A stretch of DNA of 64,000 nucleotides, taken from NCBI RefSeq assembly GCF_963664555.1, contig NZ_OY761461.1, positions 3,224,001-3,288,000 on the forward strand, given 5' to 3'. How positions within the stretch are numbered: the stretch's first letter is position 1; each line of letters begins with the position of its first letter. This DNA comes from Labilibaculum sp. GTDB lineage: Bacteria; Bacteroidota; Bacteroidia; Bacteroidales; Marinifilaceae. Made by a program: the position numbers and the translations under genes. Below the pieces are notes generated by a model. That model had not been told where the DNA came from. It did not search any database and was given only the letters and a program-made list of their open reading frames with translations. This document shows, piece by piece, positions 16,591 to 23,805 of this stretch.

Positions 16591-18030
16591 CTATTTGAGT
16601 TTATTGCGGGAATAAATTGCTTTCATCACCTTTCCATATTCATATTCCGAACTAATTTCCTGTGTGGCATTAATTAGTGCCGCCCGAATCTTCTCATTCT
16701 CCAAATCCATTTTCTGACTTGCCTTGATTAAAAAATTTGCTAATTCGTAGTTGGAAGAAATATTCTCAGCTTTCGAAATTAATTTCAACTGCTGTTCTAC
16801 AGTTAAGTCTTCCTGATTTAACAAATAATTGTAGAATTTACTCAACTCGTAAGATGAAGAAATATTATCGGATGCTTTTATCAATAAGTCAAAACGATCG
16901 GTGCCTAAGGCCTCATATCCAACCAACTCATTCAATATCTGCGTATAGGAATAATCAGATGATATCTCTTGAATCAATTCATTAAATTCATCCAGATTCG
17001 ACTTATTCAGCAAACCTCTCTTTATCATTGAACCAATAATCTGTGTCATTTCATAATCGGATGATAAGCTGCGGGTTAGTTCAATTATTTCATTCAGATT
17101 TTTCTCTGAGAGTCCATCTGCGTTCAGCAATGATTTAATAATCTGAGATTTTTCGTAATCCGATGAAAGATCTTCCACTTCCTTAAGCAAAACAGTTAAT
17201 TGTTCATTGGTAAGCTTGTCATCATGCAAAGCCAGCTTCATCAAATTGGATTTTTCGTAATCCGATGAAATTTCATCAAAAGCATTAATAAAAAGCGTGA
17301 AGTTTTCGTTGGTTAACTCATTCAGTTTGTAAACTGATGACAGCACCTGCGATAGTTCGTAGTTTGAAGATAATTCTGCCAGACTGTGAAAAAATTCGGC
17401 CGAAACATCTGCGTCTTCCAAAAATACGGGGTTGTACTTTTTATAGATTTGAGACAACTCATAATCCGAATTAATCCGGTAAGGAAATTCCCGAAGCAAA
17501 CTCTGCAGTTCAGACTTACTCAGCTTATTATTCTTCAAAAGATATTCTACCATTCTTGAACTGTAATAATCACTGTCGGTTTGCTCAAGCTCCGATAAAA
17601 AGCCGGTAATGCCTTTTTTCTGATAAATCTTGTTGACACGTTTTTCCAAATCGAGCCCTGAATTGCGGACAACATCAGGCAAAACCTTTTTCATCCATTC
17701 CCTGCCTTTGGGTTCAAAATTCACCTCCTTATTTCCCTCAAAATATCTGTAAACAACACGCCCGTCTTCCGAACTAACATATAGTTTTCGTTTCATCCCA
17801 AAACTCACCATGCTGATTTTCAGATACCCATTATCCGATATGGATTTTATATCTGTATAATTATCATTGAATTCAATATCTCCATTGGTCGAAATTTTAA
17901 GATTTTCAGTATTCCAGTTCGAATTCCAACTAATCCTAATCTCTTTATCAGGTTTAACTGCAAAACAGTCGTCAGCCGGATTTAGTAATACGGCCGCCAT
18001 AATTACTAAAAAGTGAATATATTTTTTCAT
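16591..18030 (-). CDS. exported protein with nine 34-residue SSDYE repeats
   Basis: A signal peptide (about 1-24) is followed by a beta-rich domain (about 28-110: RISWNSNWNTENLKISTNGDI) and a linker. From about residue 185 there is a run of helical repeats, each opening with a variant of [L/I]SS[D/N]YE and a hydrophobic helix such as KSQIIKSLL. The unit is 34 residues in nearly all copies: ISSDYEKSNL, LSSDYEKSQI, LSSDYEMTQI, ISSDYSYTQI, ISSSYELSKF, ISSNYELANF. The length equals that of TPRs but the motif differs. Function is unknown; a periplasmic scaffold is plausible. The neighbouring LytTR operon suggests shared regulation. Confidence 0.75.
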   Translation of the reverse strand: MKKYIHFLVIMAAVLLNPADDCFAVKPDKEIRISWNSNWNTENLKISTNGDIEFNDNYTDIKSISDNGYLKISMVSFGMKRKLYVSSEDGRVVYRYFEGNKEVNFEPKGREWMKKVLPDVVRNSGLDLEKRVNKIYQKKGITGFLSELEQTDSDYYSSRMVEYLLKNNKLSKSELQSLLREFPYRINSDYELSQIYKKYNPVFLEDADVSAEFFHSLAELSSNYELSQVLSSVYKLNELTNENFTLFINAFDEISSDYEKSNLMKLALHDDKLTNEQLTVLLKEVEDLSSDYEKSQIIKSLLNADGLSEKNLNEIIELTRSLSSDYEMTQIIGSMIKRGLLNKSNLDEFNELIQEISSDYSYTQILNELVGYEALGTDRFDLLIKASDNISSSYELSKFYNYLLNQEDLTVEQQLKLISKAENISSNYELANFLIKASQKMDLENEKIRAALINATQEISSEYEYGKVMKAIYSRNKLK

Positions 18031-18210
18031 ATCGTATGGATTAATGTTTGTTTTTATGTCTTTTGTTTTATTTCCTACGATACAATATTCCGAAATACTT
18101 AGTAGAAAGAAAAATGAAATGAATTCAACTGTAGAATCATTGTAGTGAATTGTAGTTTATTCCGTTCCTTTTCGGGATGCAAAAAGGAAAGACATCTCCA
18201 TTCAGCTATC

Positions 18211-18538
18211 AAAAAAAAAGTTTGGTGAGCATCCGGCACAAGCCAGACAATCAAAAAAAAGTTTGGAGAGCATCCGGCGCAAGCCAGACAATCAAAAAAA
18301 AGTTTGGAGAGTATCCGGCACAAGCCAGACAATCAAAAAAAAGTTTGGTGAGCACCTGGCACAAACCAGACCATCAAAAAATAGTTTGGTGAGCACCTGG
18401 CACAAACCAGACCATCAAAAAACAGTTTGGTGAGCATCCGGCGCAAGCCAGACTATCAAAAAATAGTTTGGTGAGCATCCGGCGCAAGCCAGACCATCAA
18501 AAAATAGTTTGGAGTGCACCTGGCACAAGCCAGATTTT
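18211..18538. repeat. eight tandem 41-bp repeats
   Basis: Units start at 18211, 18253, 18294, 18335, 18376, 18417, 18458 and 18499. Each unit has an A-tract (6-9 A), the segment AGTTTGG(T/A)GAGCA, and an arm that can fold back (CTGGC-ACAA-GCCAG in the last unit, CTGG/CCAG or C-GGC/GCC-G versions in others), ending ACCATC or ACAATC. Unit length is constant at 41 (first unit 42) with point differences only. There are no unique spacers, so it is not CRISPR. Because 41 is not a multiple of three, no frame survives it. On the minus strand each unit is a small hairpin followed 10-15 bases later by a T-run. Confidence 0.95.
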
Positions 18539-18561
18539 ACTTTTGTCCCTCCTTTACAGGG

Positions 18562-18597
18562 ATTGAAAACAAAAAAGCCACCCCGAAGGATGGCTTT
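18562..18597 (-). terminator. intrinsic terminator after fabG
   Basis: On the minus strand AAAGCCA and TGGCTTT pair with further inner pairs, and a T-run follows 21 bases beyond the fabG stop. Confidence 0.8.
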
Positions 18598-18618
18598 GAA
18601 ATATGATTTTGCAATTTC

Positions 18619-19365
18619 TTACATGTTCATACCACCACAAACGTGAATGGTTTGTCCGGTTACGTATGAAGAAAGATCGGAACCTAAATAAACACATGTT
18701 TTTGCAATTTCTTCAGGAGTACCGCCTCTTTTCAAAGGAATTTTACCAGCCCATTCTTTCACAACATCTTCAGGAAGTTTTCCTGTCATTTCTGTGATAA
18801 TAAAACCCGGAGCAATTGCATTGGAACGAATTCCACGGGAACCCAATTCTTTAGCTACTGATTTTGTAAAGCCAATAATTCCTGCTTTAGAAGCTGAATA
18901 GTTAGCCTGACCGGCATTTCCGCTAACACCTACAACAGAACTCATGTTGATGATAGAACCACTACGTTGCTTCAACATTGTTTTTTGAGCTGCTTTGGTA
19001 AAGTTGAATACAGATTTCAAATTCACGTTAATCACCATATCCCACTGCTCTTCAGTCATACGCATTAACAAAGTATCTTTAGTGATACCAGCGTTGTTTA
19101 CTAAAATATCAATAGCACCAAATTCTGCTACAATTTCATTAACTACTCTGTCAGTATCAGCAAAGTTACTTGCATCCGATGCATATCCTTTGGCTTTTAC
19201 GCCGTAAGAAGCAATTTCTTTTTCAGTTTCGATTGCCTGCTCATTGTAGAACAAATCAGTAAAAGCAACATTAGCACCTTGTTTTGCAAATTCGATTGCA
19301 ACTGCTTTACCAATACCACGGGATGCACCGGTAACAATAGCTGTTTTTCCTTCTAATAACTTCAT
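18619..19365 (-). CDS. fabG: 3-oxoacyl-ACP reductase FabG
   Basis: NADPH-dependent short-chain dehydrogenase that reduces 3-oxoacyl-ACP in fatty-acid elongation. The 248-residue length is normal. TGASRGIGKAVA is the cofactor glycine motif and NNAG is present. The catalytic residues are Ser in NMSSVVGVSGN, then Tyr and Lys in YSASKAG. The C-terminus (YVTGQTIHVCGGMNM) is FabG-typical. It is monocistronic, with a -7 element upstream and a terminator downstream. Confidence 0.95.
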   Translation of the reverse strand: MKLLEGKTAIVTGASRGIGKAVAIEFAKQGANVAFTDLFYNEQAIETEKEIASYGVKAKGYASDASNFADTDRVVNEIVAEFGAIDILVNNAGITKDTLLMRMTEEQWDMVINVNLKSVFNFTKAAQKTMLKQRSGSIINMSSVVGVSGNAGQANYSASKAGIIGFTKSVAKELGSRGIRSNAIAPGFIITEMTGKLPEDVVKEWAGKIPLKRGGTPEEIAKTCVYLGSDLSSYVTGQTIHVCGGMNM

Positions 19366-19420
19366 GAAATTCTATTTTGATTTTTTAACTTTCAATACAT
19401 GAACCGGATTCCCCGGTTTT

Positions 19421-19428
19421 CAAACCTA
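19421..19428 (-). promoter_or_regulatory. -7 element for fabG
   Basis: The minus strand reads TAGGTTTG, matching TAnnTTTG, about 56 bases before the ATG. Between it and the ATG is a small hairpin (AACCGG/CCGGTT, 19402-19418) in the presumed leader. No -33 element is obvious. Confidence 0.4.
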
Positions 19429-19614
19429 AGATTTCCAATGATTTAATTTGTGATTCATCACAAGCTCATTCGAAAATCGAAAACAAATATAAAATATTTT
19501 CCCCTATTTTACTTTATGAATTTGGATTTTGAAACTGCTACCAATACTTTTCAATCGATTTTTAATCTTAATTCATCACTTACAAAAGCCAAACAATCAA
19601 ATGGGTAACTTATC

Positions 19615-19695
19615 TATTCTGTAGAATCAAGGCCTCCAATTTCAACAATATTTCACTGGATTTTCTTGGCAGAAATAATTCTGTATTGGTTATCA
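19615..19695 (-). pseudogene. decayed second copy of the sirtuin 3' end
   Basis: Read on the minus strand, one frame gives FLPRKSSEILLKLEALI, closely matching the last residues of the sirtuin gene at 21539 (FLKGKASEVLLELEGLIS). Over the best 39 bases, about 30 are identical by eye. No upstream sirtuin sequence survives beyond this short piece. It lies on the far side of the two-gene insert from the intact sirtuin, in the same orientation, so the insert is bracketed by direct repeats of a gene end. Confidence 0.6.
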
Positions 19696-19741
19696 CAACT
19701 TTCCGTCAATGCGTCTTCAATTATTAAAATATTCTTAATAC

Positions 19742-20503
19742 TTATCTAGGATTCTGTTTAAGCTTATATTGCTTTAAATACTCCTGCTTTAACTTTAATC
19801 CACTAGCTGTAAATTTATATATAGTACCTATTGCACCAAATTTATCTGTATCCTGTATATAGTCATATTGACTTAAGAATTTTACTAAAGGTGTATAATC
19901 TGATGGATTATCTCCAGCAATTGTCTCTATTAAATCCTCTAACTCTTTTATAGAATACTCCTTTTCAATTTTATTGAGCACATCACTTTCAATATCATTC
20001 TCTCTAAAGGGTTTATTGCTTGATTTAGTAAATCCCAATATTCTCTGCTCTAATTTTTCATTCTCGTTTTGCATCTCAACCCTGCGACCTCTCTCTTCCT
20101 CTAATCGCTTTTCAAGTAAGTCTCTTTCCTTTTCTAGTTGTTGGTACGTACTCTTTAAAACTACAGAATTCACATCCGTCATCTTATAAACAAACGGTGT
20201 CACTTTTTTCTCATAGAAGTTTATAATTAGTCTACTGAAATTGAGAAGGAAATAAGTAATAATTAACACCACTACTGATATGATCAAACATTCAACAAGA
20301 TTAGTAGTAAATTTAATTGGCTCTAAATATCCTCCAATAAACTCCCATTTCTTTTCAAGAGTCCAAGCCTTATCAAAATTAAATACACCAAATACCAACT
20401 TCCAGTTATGGAATAGCCATACAATTATAACAGTACCTAAAAATGGATTCGTTGTTTTTTGAATAATATTATCTCTTAGAGAGGCAAAAGTTTTAGCAAA
20501 CAT
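19742..20503 (-). CDS. membrane protein with coiled coil, possible defence-module component
   Basis: The 253-residue protein opens MFAKTFASLRDNIIQKTTNP, then a membrane helix (FLGTVIIVWLFHNWKLVFGVF, about 21-41) and a second (about 68-92: LVECLIISVVVLIITYFLLNF). A coiled coil follows (about 115-155: QQLEKERDLLEKRLEEERGRR), then a C-terminal winged-helix-like end (YTPLVKFLSQYDYIQD...YKFTASGLKLKQEYL). I have no named family for it. It is divergent from the PutAbiC-like gene with a mirrored promoter, inside an AT-rich insert between housekeeping genes; this context, not sequence, suggests phage defence. Confidence 0.6.
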   Translation of the reverse strand: MFAKTFASLRDNIIQKTTNPFLGTVIIVWLFHNWKLVFGVFNFDKAWTLEKKWEFIGGYLEPIKFTTNLVECLIISVVVLIITYFLLNFSRLIINFYEKKVTPFVYKMTDVNSVVLKSTYQQLEKERDLLEKRLEEERGRRVEMQNENEKLEQRILGFTKSSNKPFRENDIESDVLNKIEKEYSIKELEDLIETIAGDNPSDYTPLVKFLSQYDYIQDTDKFGAIGTIYKFTASGLKLKQEYLKQYKLKQNPR

Positions 20504-20524
20504 TGGTTTCGTATTTTAATGATC

Positions 20525-20587
20525 TACGAATTTAACAAATAATCAATACAACAACGTCACATGTTAATTAGAATTGTTAATTTCGTA
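20525..20587. promoter_or_regulatory. mirror-image divergent promoter of the two-gene insert
   Basis: TACGAATTTAAC (20525-20536) and GTTAATTTCGTA (20576-20587) are inverted repeats with 11 of 12 positions matching. Read outward each contains a TAnnTTTG-like -7 element (TAAATTCG on the minus strand, TAATTTCG on the plus strand), 22-24 bases from its start codon. The arrangement implies matched expression of both genes, or a shared operator. Confidence 0.5.
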
Positions 20588-20610
20588 TCCCTCTAATAAA
20601 ACAATGCTAT

Positions 20611-21402
20611 ATGTGGAGTAAAATAAAAGAAGATTTTGACGCAAACGAGAAAAAGTACGAACGCAAAGCAAATTATGCCCTAGGATTTGGAGTAGCTACC
20701 TTGATACTAGCACCTTCTTTAATTAGTCAATTATCTATAGGTTTTGATTTTACTGAAACTGGTCAAATAGGTGACACTATTGGAGGTATAACCACTCCTG
20801 TGCTTACATTAATTGGTGCACTACTAGTATACTATTCTTTCAAGCAACAAATGGCAGCTAATAAAATACAGATTAGTGCCCTAATGGAGGAAAAACAGAG
20901 TAAAAATGACATGCAAATTGTAGAGTTTTGTGATAGAATTCAGAAAGAGGTTATTGAAAAGATAAAAACTCAAAAAGTTAATGCACATCATACTACTATT
21001 TCAAATAACACTAGAACTTTTCCTGATAAATTTGGTGTCGATGCAATAACTAATACACTTGAGGCATTGGATAGGTTACACGATAATGTATCAATTGGAC
21101 CAGTATATAAATCCTGTTTGGATGGAATAACTATCATTTTTAGAAATGTGAATCTCTTACTTAAGTATATAGATAAAATTGAAAATGATACTATTCAAGA
21201 AATGCTTTTTAATAGCTATTACAACAATTTACACTTATTCCTTTTTATAGATATTATTGAAATATATTTTCTTAGAAAAAGTCATGGACCAAACGAAAGA
21301 AAATTAATTAAACTATGTATCGCTTCAGAAGAGATATTTAAAAAGCTAGATGAAAAATACAAAGTCCAGAACAAATGGCTTACTATGCAATATCAAAACT
21401 AA
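20611..21402 (+). CDS. PutAbiC-like membrane protein (putative phage abortive infection)
   Basis: The 263-residue protein has two membrane helices: about 24-44 (ALGFGVATLILAPSLISQLS) and about 60-82. The second contains GQIGDTIGGITTPVLTLIGALLVYYSFKQQ, which matches the G-x-x-G-D-x-x-G-G...P...Q pattern I associate with putative abortive-infection proteins (PutAbiC). The cytoplasmic part is helical with no recognised catalytic motif. It is divergent from the coiled-coil membrane protein and followed by a strong hairpin terminator. Family membership is from memory of the motif; the defence role is inference. Confidence 0.6.
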   Translation: MWSKIKEDFDANEKKYERKANYALGFGVATLILAPSLISQLSIGFDFTETGQIGDTIGGITTPVLTLIGALLVYYSFKQQMAANKIQISALMEEKQSKNDMQIVEFCDRIQKEVIEKIKTQKVNAHHTTISNNTRTFPDKFGVDAITNTLEALDRLHDNVSIGPVYKSCLDGITIIFRNVNLLLKYIDKIENDTIQEMLFNSYYNNLHLFLFIDIIEIYFLRKSHGPNERKLIKLCIASEEIFKKLDEKYKVQNKWLTMQYQN

Positions 21403-21415
21403 ACAAAATCTCAGC

Positions 21416-21442
21416 ACACGCCATTATAAAATGGCGTGTTTC
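21416..21442. terminator. terminator between the PutAbiC-like gene and the sirtuin
   Basis: ACACGCCAT and ATGGCGTGT form a perfect 9-bp stem with a six-base loop. Short T-run on the plus strand. Confidence 0.7.
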
Positions 21443-21538
21443 CCAATTTATCAAGCTAATAACTTAACTTTCCCGCAGTATCAACCTTGCATGATAAGTG
21501 AAAACAAACGCTTTCAGCAAACCACTAGCTTAACTATC

Positions 21539-22294
21539 CTAACTAATCAACCCCTCCAATTCCAGCAACACTTCACTCGCCTTCCCTTTTAAAAAGATAT
21601 CTGTAATCTGATTGGTATAATTGGATACTTCTGTATTGATTTCGATAATTACTGCACCTGCCTGCTTTGCCTCAGCAGGAATCATGGCAGCAGGCATAAC
21701 CTCTCCTGTGGTTCCTATAATTAAAACCACATCGGCCTTTTGTGCTGCCAAAAGAGATCTGCGGTAAGCTTCTTCGGGTATGCCTTCCCCGAAAAAAACA
21801 AAATCGGGCTTTAATATTTGTTTGTCTGCATGGCATCTGGGTGGCAAAACATTCAAGTCAACTTCTTCGGGCAAATAGATTTTCCTGCAATGCGGACAAA
21901 TTAATTTCTGAGAGTTCCCATGAAATTCCAGAACATTTTTAGATCCTGCCATCTGATGTAAATTATCGATATTCTGCGTTACAAGTGCCTTTAGCAATCC
22001 TTTTGCCTCAAAATCGGACAACACCCGATGAGCCTCGTTAAATTTTGCCTTTCCAAAAAAATCATAAAATATCGATTTAATGGCTGTCCATGATTCTTTG
22101 GGGTGAGAATGAAAGAAATCCAAATCCAGACATTGCGGATCGTATCGGCTCCATAGGCCTTCCGGGCCCCGAAAAGGAGGAATTCCACTCTCCACCGAAA
22201 CACCGGCTCCGGTAAATGCAATCATCGATCCCGAATTCCGAATCAATTCTGCAGCCAACTGCATATCAACTTTTACATTTAATTTATTTTTCAT
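21539..22294 (-). CDS. cobB: Sir2-family NAD-dependent protein deacylase
   Basis: Removes acyl groups from protein lysines using NAD+. Conserved elements are GAGVSVESGIPPFRG, TQNIDNLHQMAG, the catalytic His in LEFHGN, and the nucleotide-site GTTGEVMPAA. The first Zn pair CPHC is present. The second, usually CxxC in PxCxxCGGxLRPD, reads PPRCHADKQILKPD, so the fourth Cys is missing and the His or Asp may substitute. The 251-residue length is normal. An alternative start a few residues in is possible. Its last residues are duplicated as a remnant at 19615-19695. Confidence 0.9.
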   Translation of the reverse strand: MKNKLNVKVDMQLAAELIRNSGSMIAFTGAGVSVESGIPPFRGPEGLWSRYDPQCLDLDFFHSHPKESWTAIKSIFYDFFGKAKFNEAHRVLSDFEAKGLLKALVTQNIDNLHQMAGSKNVLEFHGNSQKLICPHCRKIYLPEEVDLNVLPPRCHADKQILKPDFVFFGEGIPEEAYRRSLLAAQKADVVLIIGTTGEVMPAAMIPAEAKQAGAVIIEINTEVSNYTNQITDIFLKGKASEVLLELEGLIS

Positions 22295-22615
22295 TGAAAA
22301 TGTGAATTAATAGTTCAATAATCGGACTTTAAAGTTGATTCTACAAATTATCCAATCTTTATACGGGGGTAAAATCATCCCCAAAATGATGCATTCCTTA
22401 TTTATTTTCAAAAAACACAGCACTTACACGCTATTATTCAGCAACTTAAAAGATGTAACGTTTATTTAACATTCCTGTAACATTCCTGTAATATTAGCTT
22501 CATAACATTGTAGTACCAAAAGATGAGGAGCTTGTTTCTTATCTGTTGTTGAGAGTGAAATATAAATAATTTAATAAATACAGGAACAATAGTTCTAAAC
22601 TAAAATCTTAAAAAG
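22295..22615. other. sirtuin-pstS divergent intergenic region
   Basis: It contains the Pho-box array and presumed pstS promoter (22453-22510) and a 105-base leader. The sirtuin promoter side shows only a degenerate TAATTTG on the minus strand. Confidence 0.6.
22453..22510 (+). promoter_or_regulatory. Pho-box-like array and promoter of the pst operon
   Basis: Four heptamers recur with an exact 11-base period: ATGTAAC (22453), ATTTAAC (22464), CTGTAAC (22475) and CTGTAAT (22486). This is the geometry of PhoB half-sites (CTGTCAT every 11 bp), so two adjacent 22-bp boxes are predicted. A TAACATTG at 22503-22510 resembles the -7 element and starts 10 bases after the last repeat, where an activator that replaces the -33 contact would sit. 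The downstream genes include a PhoB-type regulator. Confidence 0.7.
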
Positions 22616-23686
22616 ATGAAAAAATTTCAACTGCTTCTAACTGCTGTTATTGCCGTTGCCCTTATGGCTGGTTGTGGAGGCTCAGGAAAAGAAAAAGCAA
22701 AAACAACTGAGAAAGCGGAAACCATTACTGGTGCTGGTGCAACTTTCCCACAACCATTTTACAACAAAATTTTCAAAAACTACTCATCAGAAAAAGGTCT
22801 GTTGGTTACTTATGGTGGAATCGGATCAGGCGGAGGAATTCGCAGTCTGAAAGATGAAATTGTAGATTTTGGTGCTAGTGACGCATTTTTAAACGATGCT
22901 AAATTAGCTGAAATGCCAGGTGAAGTGCTTCATATTCCAACCTGCTTGGGTGCAGTTGTTGCAGCATACAATCTTCCTGAAAAGCCAGAACTAAAATTCA
23001 CTCCTGAACTGATGGAAGGTATTTTCATGGGTAAAATCACAAACTGGAACGATGCTAAAATTGCAGCTGTAAATCCAGGTGTTAAGCTACCCGATTTGGC
23101 CATTACTGTAGTTTATCGTTCTGATGGAAGTGGAACAACTTTCATTTTCAGCGATTACATGAGCAAAGTTAGTGCCGATTGGAAAGAAAAAATTGGCACG
23201 GGAAAAGCATTGCAATGGCCTGTTGGAATTGGTGCGAAAGGAAATCCAGGAGTTGCCGGAACTATCAGCCAAACCGCTGGTGCAATTGGTTATATTGGAT
23301 CGGAGTACGCATTTGCTCAGGACATTCCTGTAGCGAGCATTCAAAATTTAGCAGGTAACTTTATCAAGCCTTCTGTTGAATCGGTAAGTGCATCGGCAAA
23401 AGGTGAAATGCCGGCTGATACAAGGGTTAGCTTAACAAATACTGACGCTGTAGACGGATATCCTATTTCAAGCTTTACATGGTTAATCATTTACAAAGAG
23501 CAGAATTACAAGAACAGAAGTCTTGATCAGGCTGTGCAAACTATAAAATTAATTGATTGGGCGATTAGTGCTGATGCGCAAAAAGAAACAACCAAAGTTC
23601 ATTATGCTCCACTTCCCGAAACTGCAGTAGCCAAAGCAAAAGCTGTTTTGAGTACCGTTACCTACAAGGGTAAGTCTTTACAATAA
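22616..23686 (+). CDS. pstS: phosphate ABC transporter substrate-binding lipoprotein PstS
   Basis: High-affinity phosphate-binding protein. The signal peptide ends in a lipobox (ALMAGC, Cys20), so it is membrane-tethered. Phosphate-binding loops are visible: GAGATFPQPFYNKIF, GGIGSGGGIRSL, DFGASDAFL, YRSDGSGTTFIFSDYMS and GNPGVAGTISQTAGAIGYIG. The 356-residue length is normal. First gene of pstSCAB-phoU, behind a Pho-box array. A long stem-loop follows that probably favours pstS transcripts over pstC. Confidence 0.95.
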   Translation: MKKFQLLLTAVIAVALMAGCGGSGKEKAKTTEKAETITGAGATFPQPFYNKIFKNYSSEKGLLVTYGGIGSGGGIRSLKDEIVDFGASDAFLNDAKLAEMPGEVLHIPTCLGAVVAAYNLPEKPELKFTPELMEGIFMGKITNWNDAKIAAVNPGVKLPDLAITVVYRSDGSGTTFIFSDYMSKVSADWKEKIGTGKALQWPVGIGAKGNPGVAGTISQTAGAIGYIGSEYAFAQDIPVASIQNLAGNFIKPSVESVSASAKGEMPADTRVSLTNTDAVDGYPISSFTWLIIYKEQNYKNRSLDQAVQTIKLIDWAISADAQKETTKVHYAPLPETAVAKAKAVLSTVTYKGKSLQ

Positions 23687-23708
23687 CAAACTGATTAATT
23701 ACAATATT

Positions 23709-23777
23709 GAACTTGCTTCCAGTTTATTTGTATTCATACAATAAAAAAGTTCTCCAGACTTAATTGGGAGCAAGTTC
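23709..23777 (+). promoter_or_regulatory. pstS-pstC intercistronic stem-loop
   Basis: GAACTTGCTTCC and GGGAGCAAGTTC form a 12-bp stem (one wobble) around a 45-base AT-rich loop. Such structures commonly stabilise or partially terminate the binding-protein message of ABC operons. Confidence 0.5.
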
Positions 23778-23805
23778 TTCATTTAACAGGAACCGCTAAA
23801 AGCTT

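Larger units (their letters stand above)
18031..18618. other. intergenic region with tandem repeats and the fabG terminator
   Basis: No gene is supported. It contains the 41-bp repeat array and the fabG terminator, listed separately, and about 180 bases (18031-18210) where nothing further is seen except the expected promoter zone of the repeat-protein gene. Confidence 0.7.
19366..19741. other. intergenic region: fabG leader and left edge of insert
   Basis: It holds the fabG promoter, about 150 bases in which nothing is recognised, the sirtuin 3'-end remnant (19615-19695) and the start of the AT-rich insert. Confidence 0.6.

Noticed and set aside
18177..18392. 71-residue plus-strand ORF and a minus-strand counterpart over the tandem repeats
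   Set aside because: The 41-bp unit shifts frame at every copy; the lysine-rich peptide is only the translated A-tract repeat.
18211..18538. CRISPR array
   Set aside because: Units are contiguous with no unique spacers and no cas genes are in the window.
19742..21402. toxin-antitoxin or CBASS/retron system
   Set aside because: No nuclease, cyclase, reverse transcriptase or antitoxin motif is visible; only membrane and coiled-coil features support a looser defence hypothesis.
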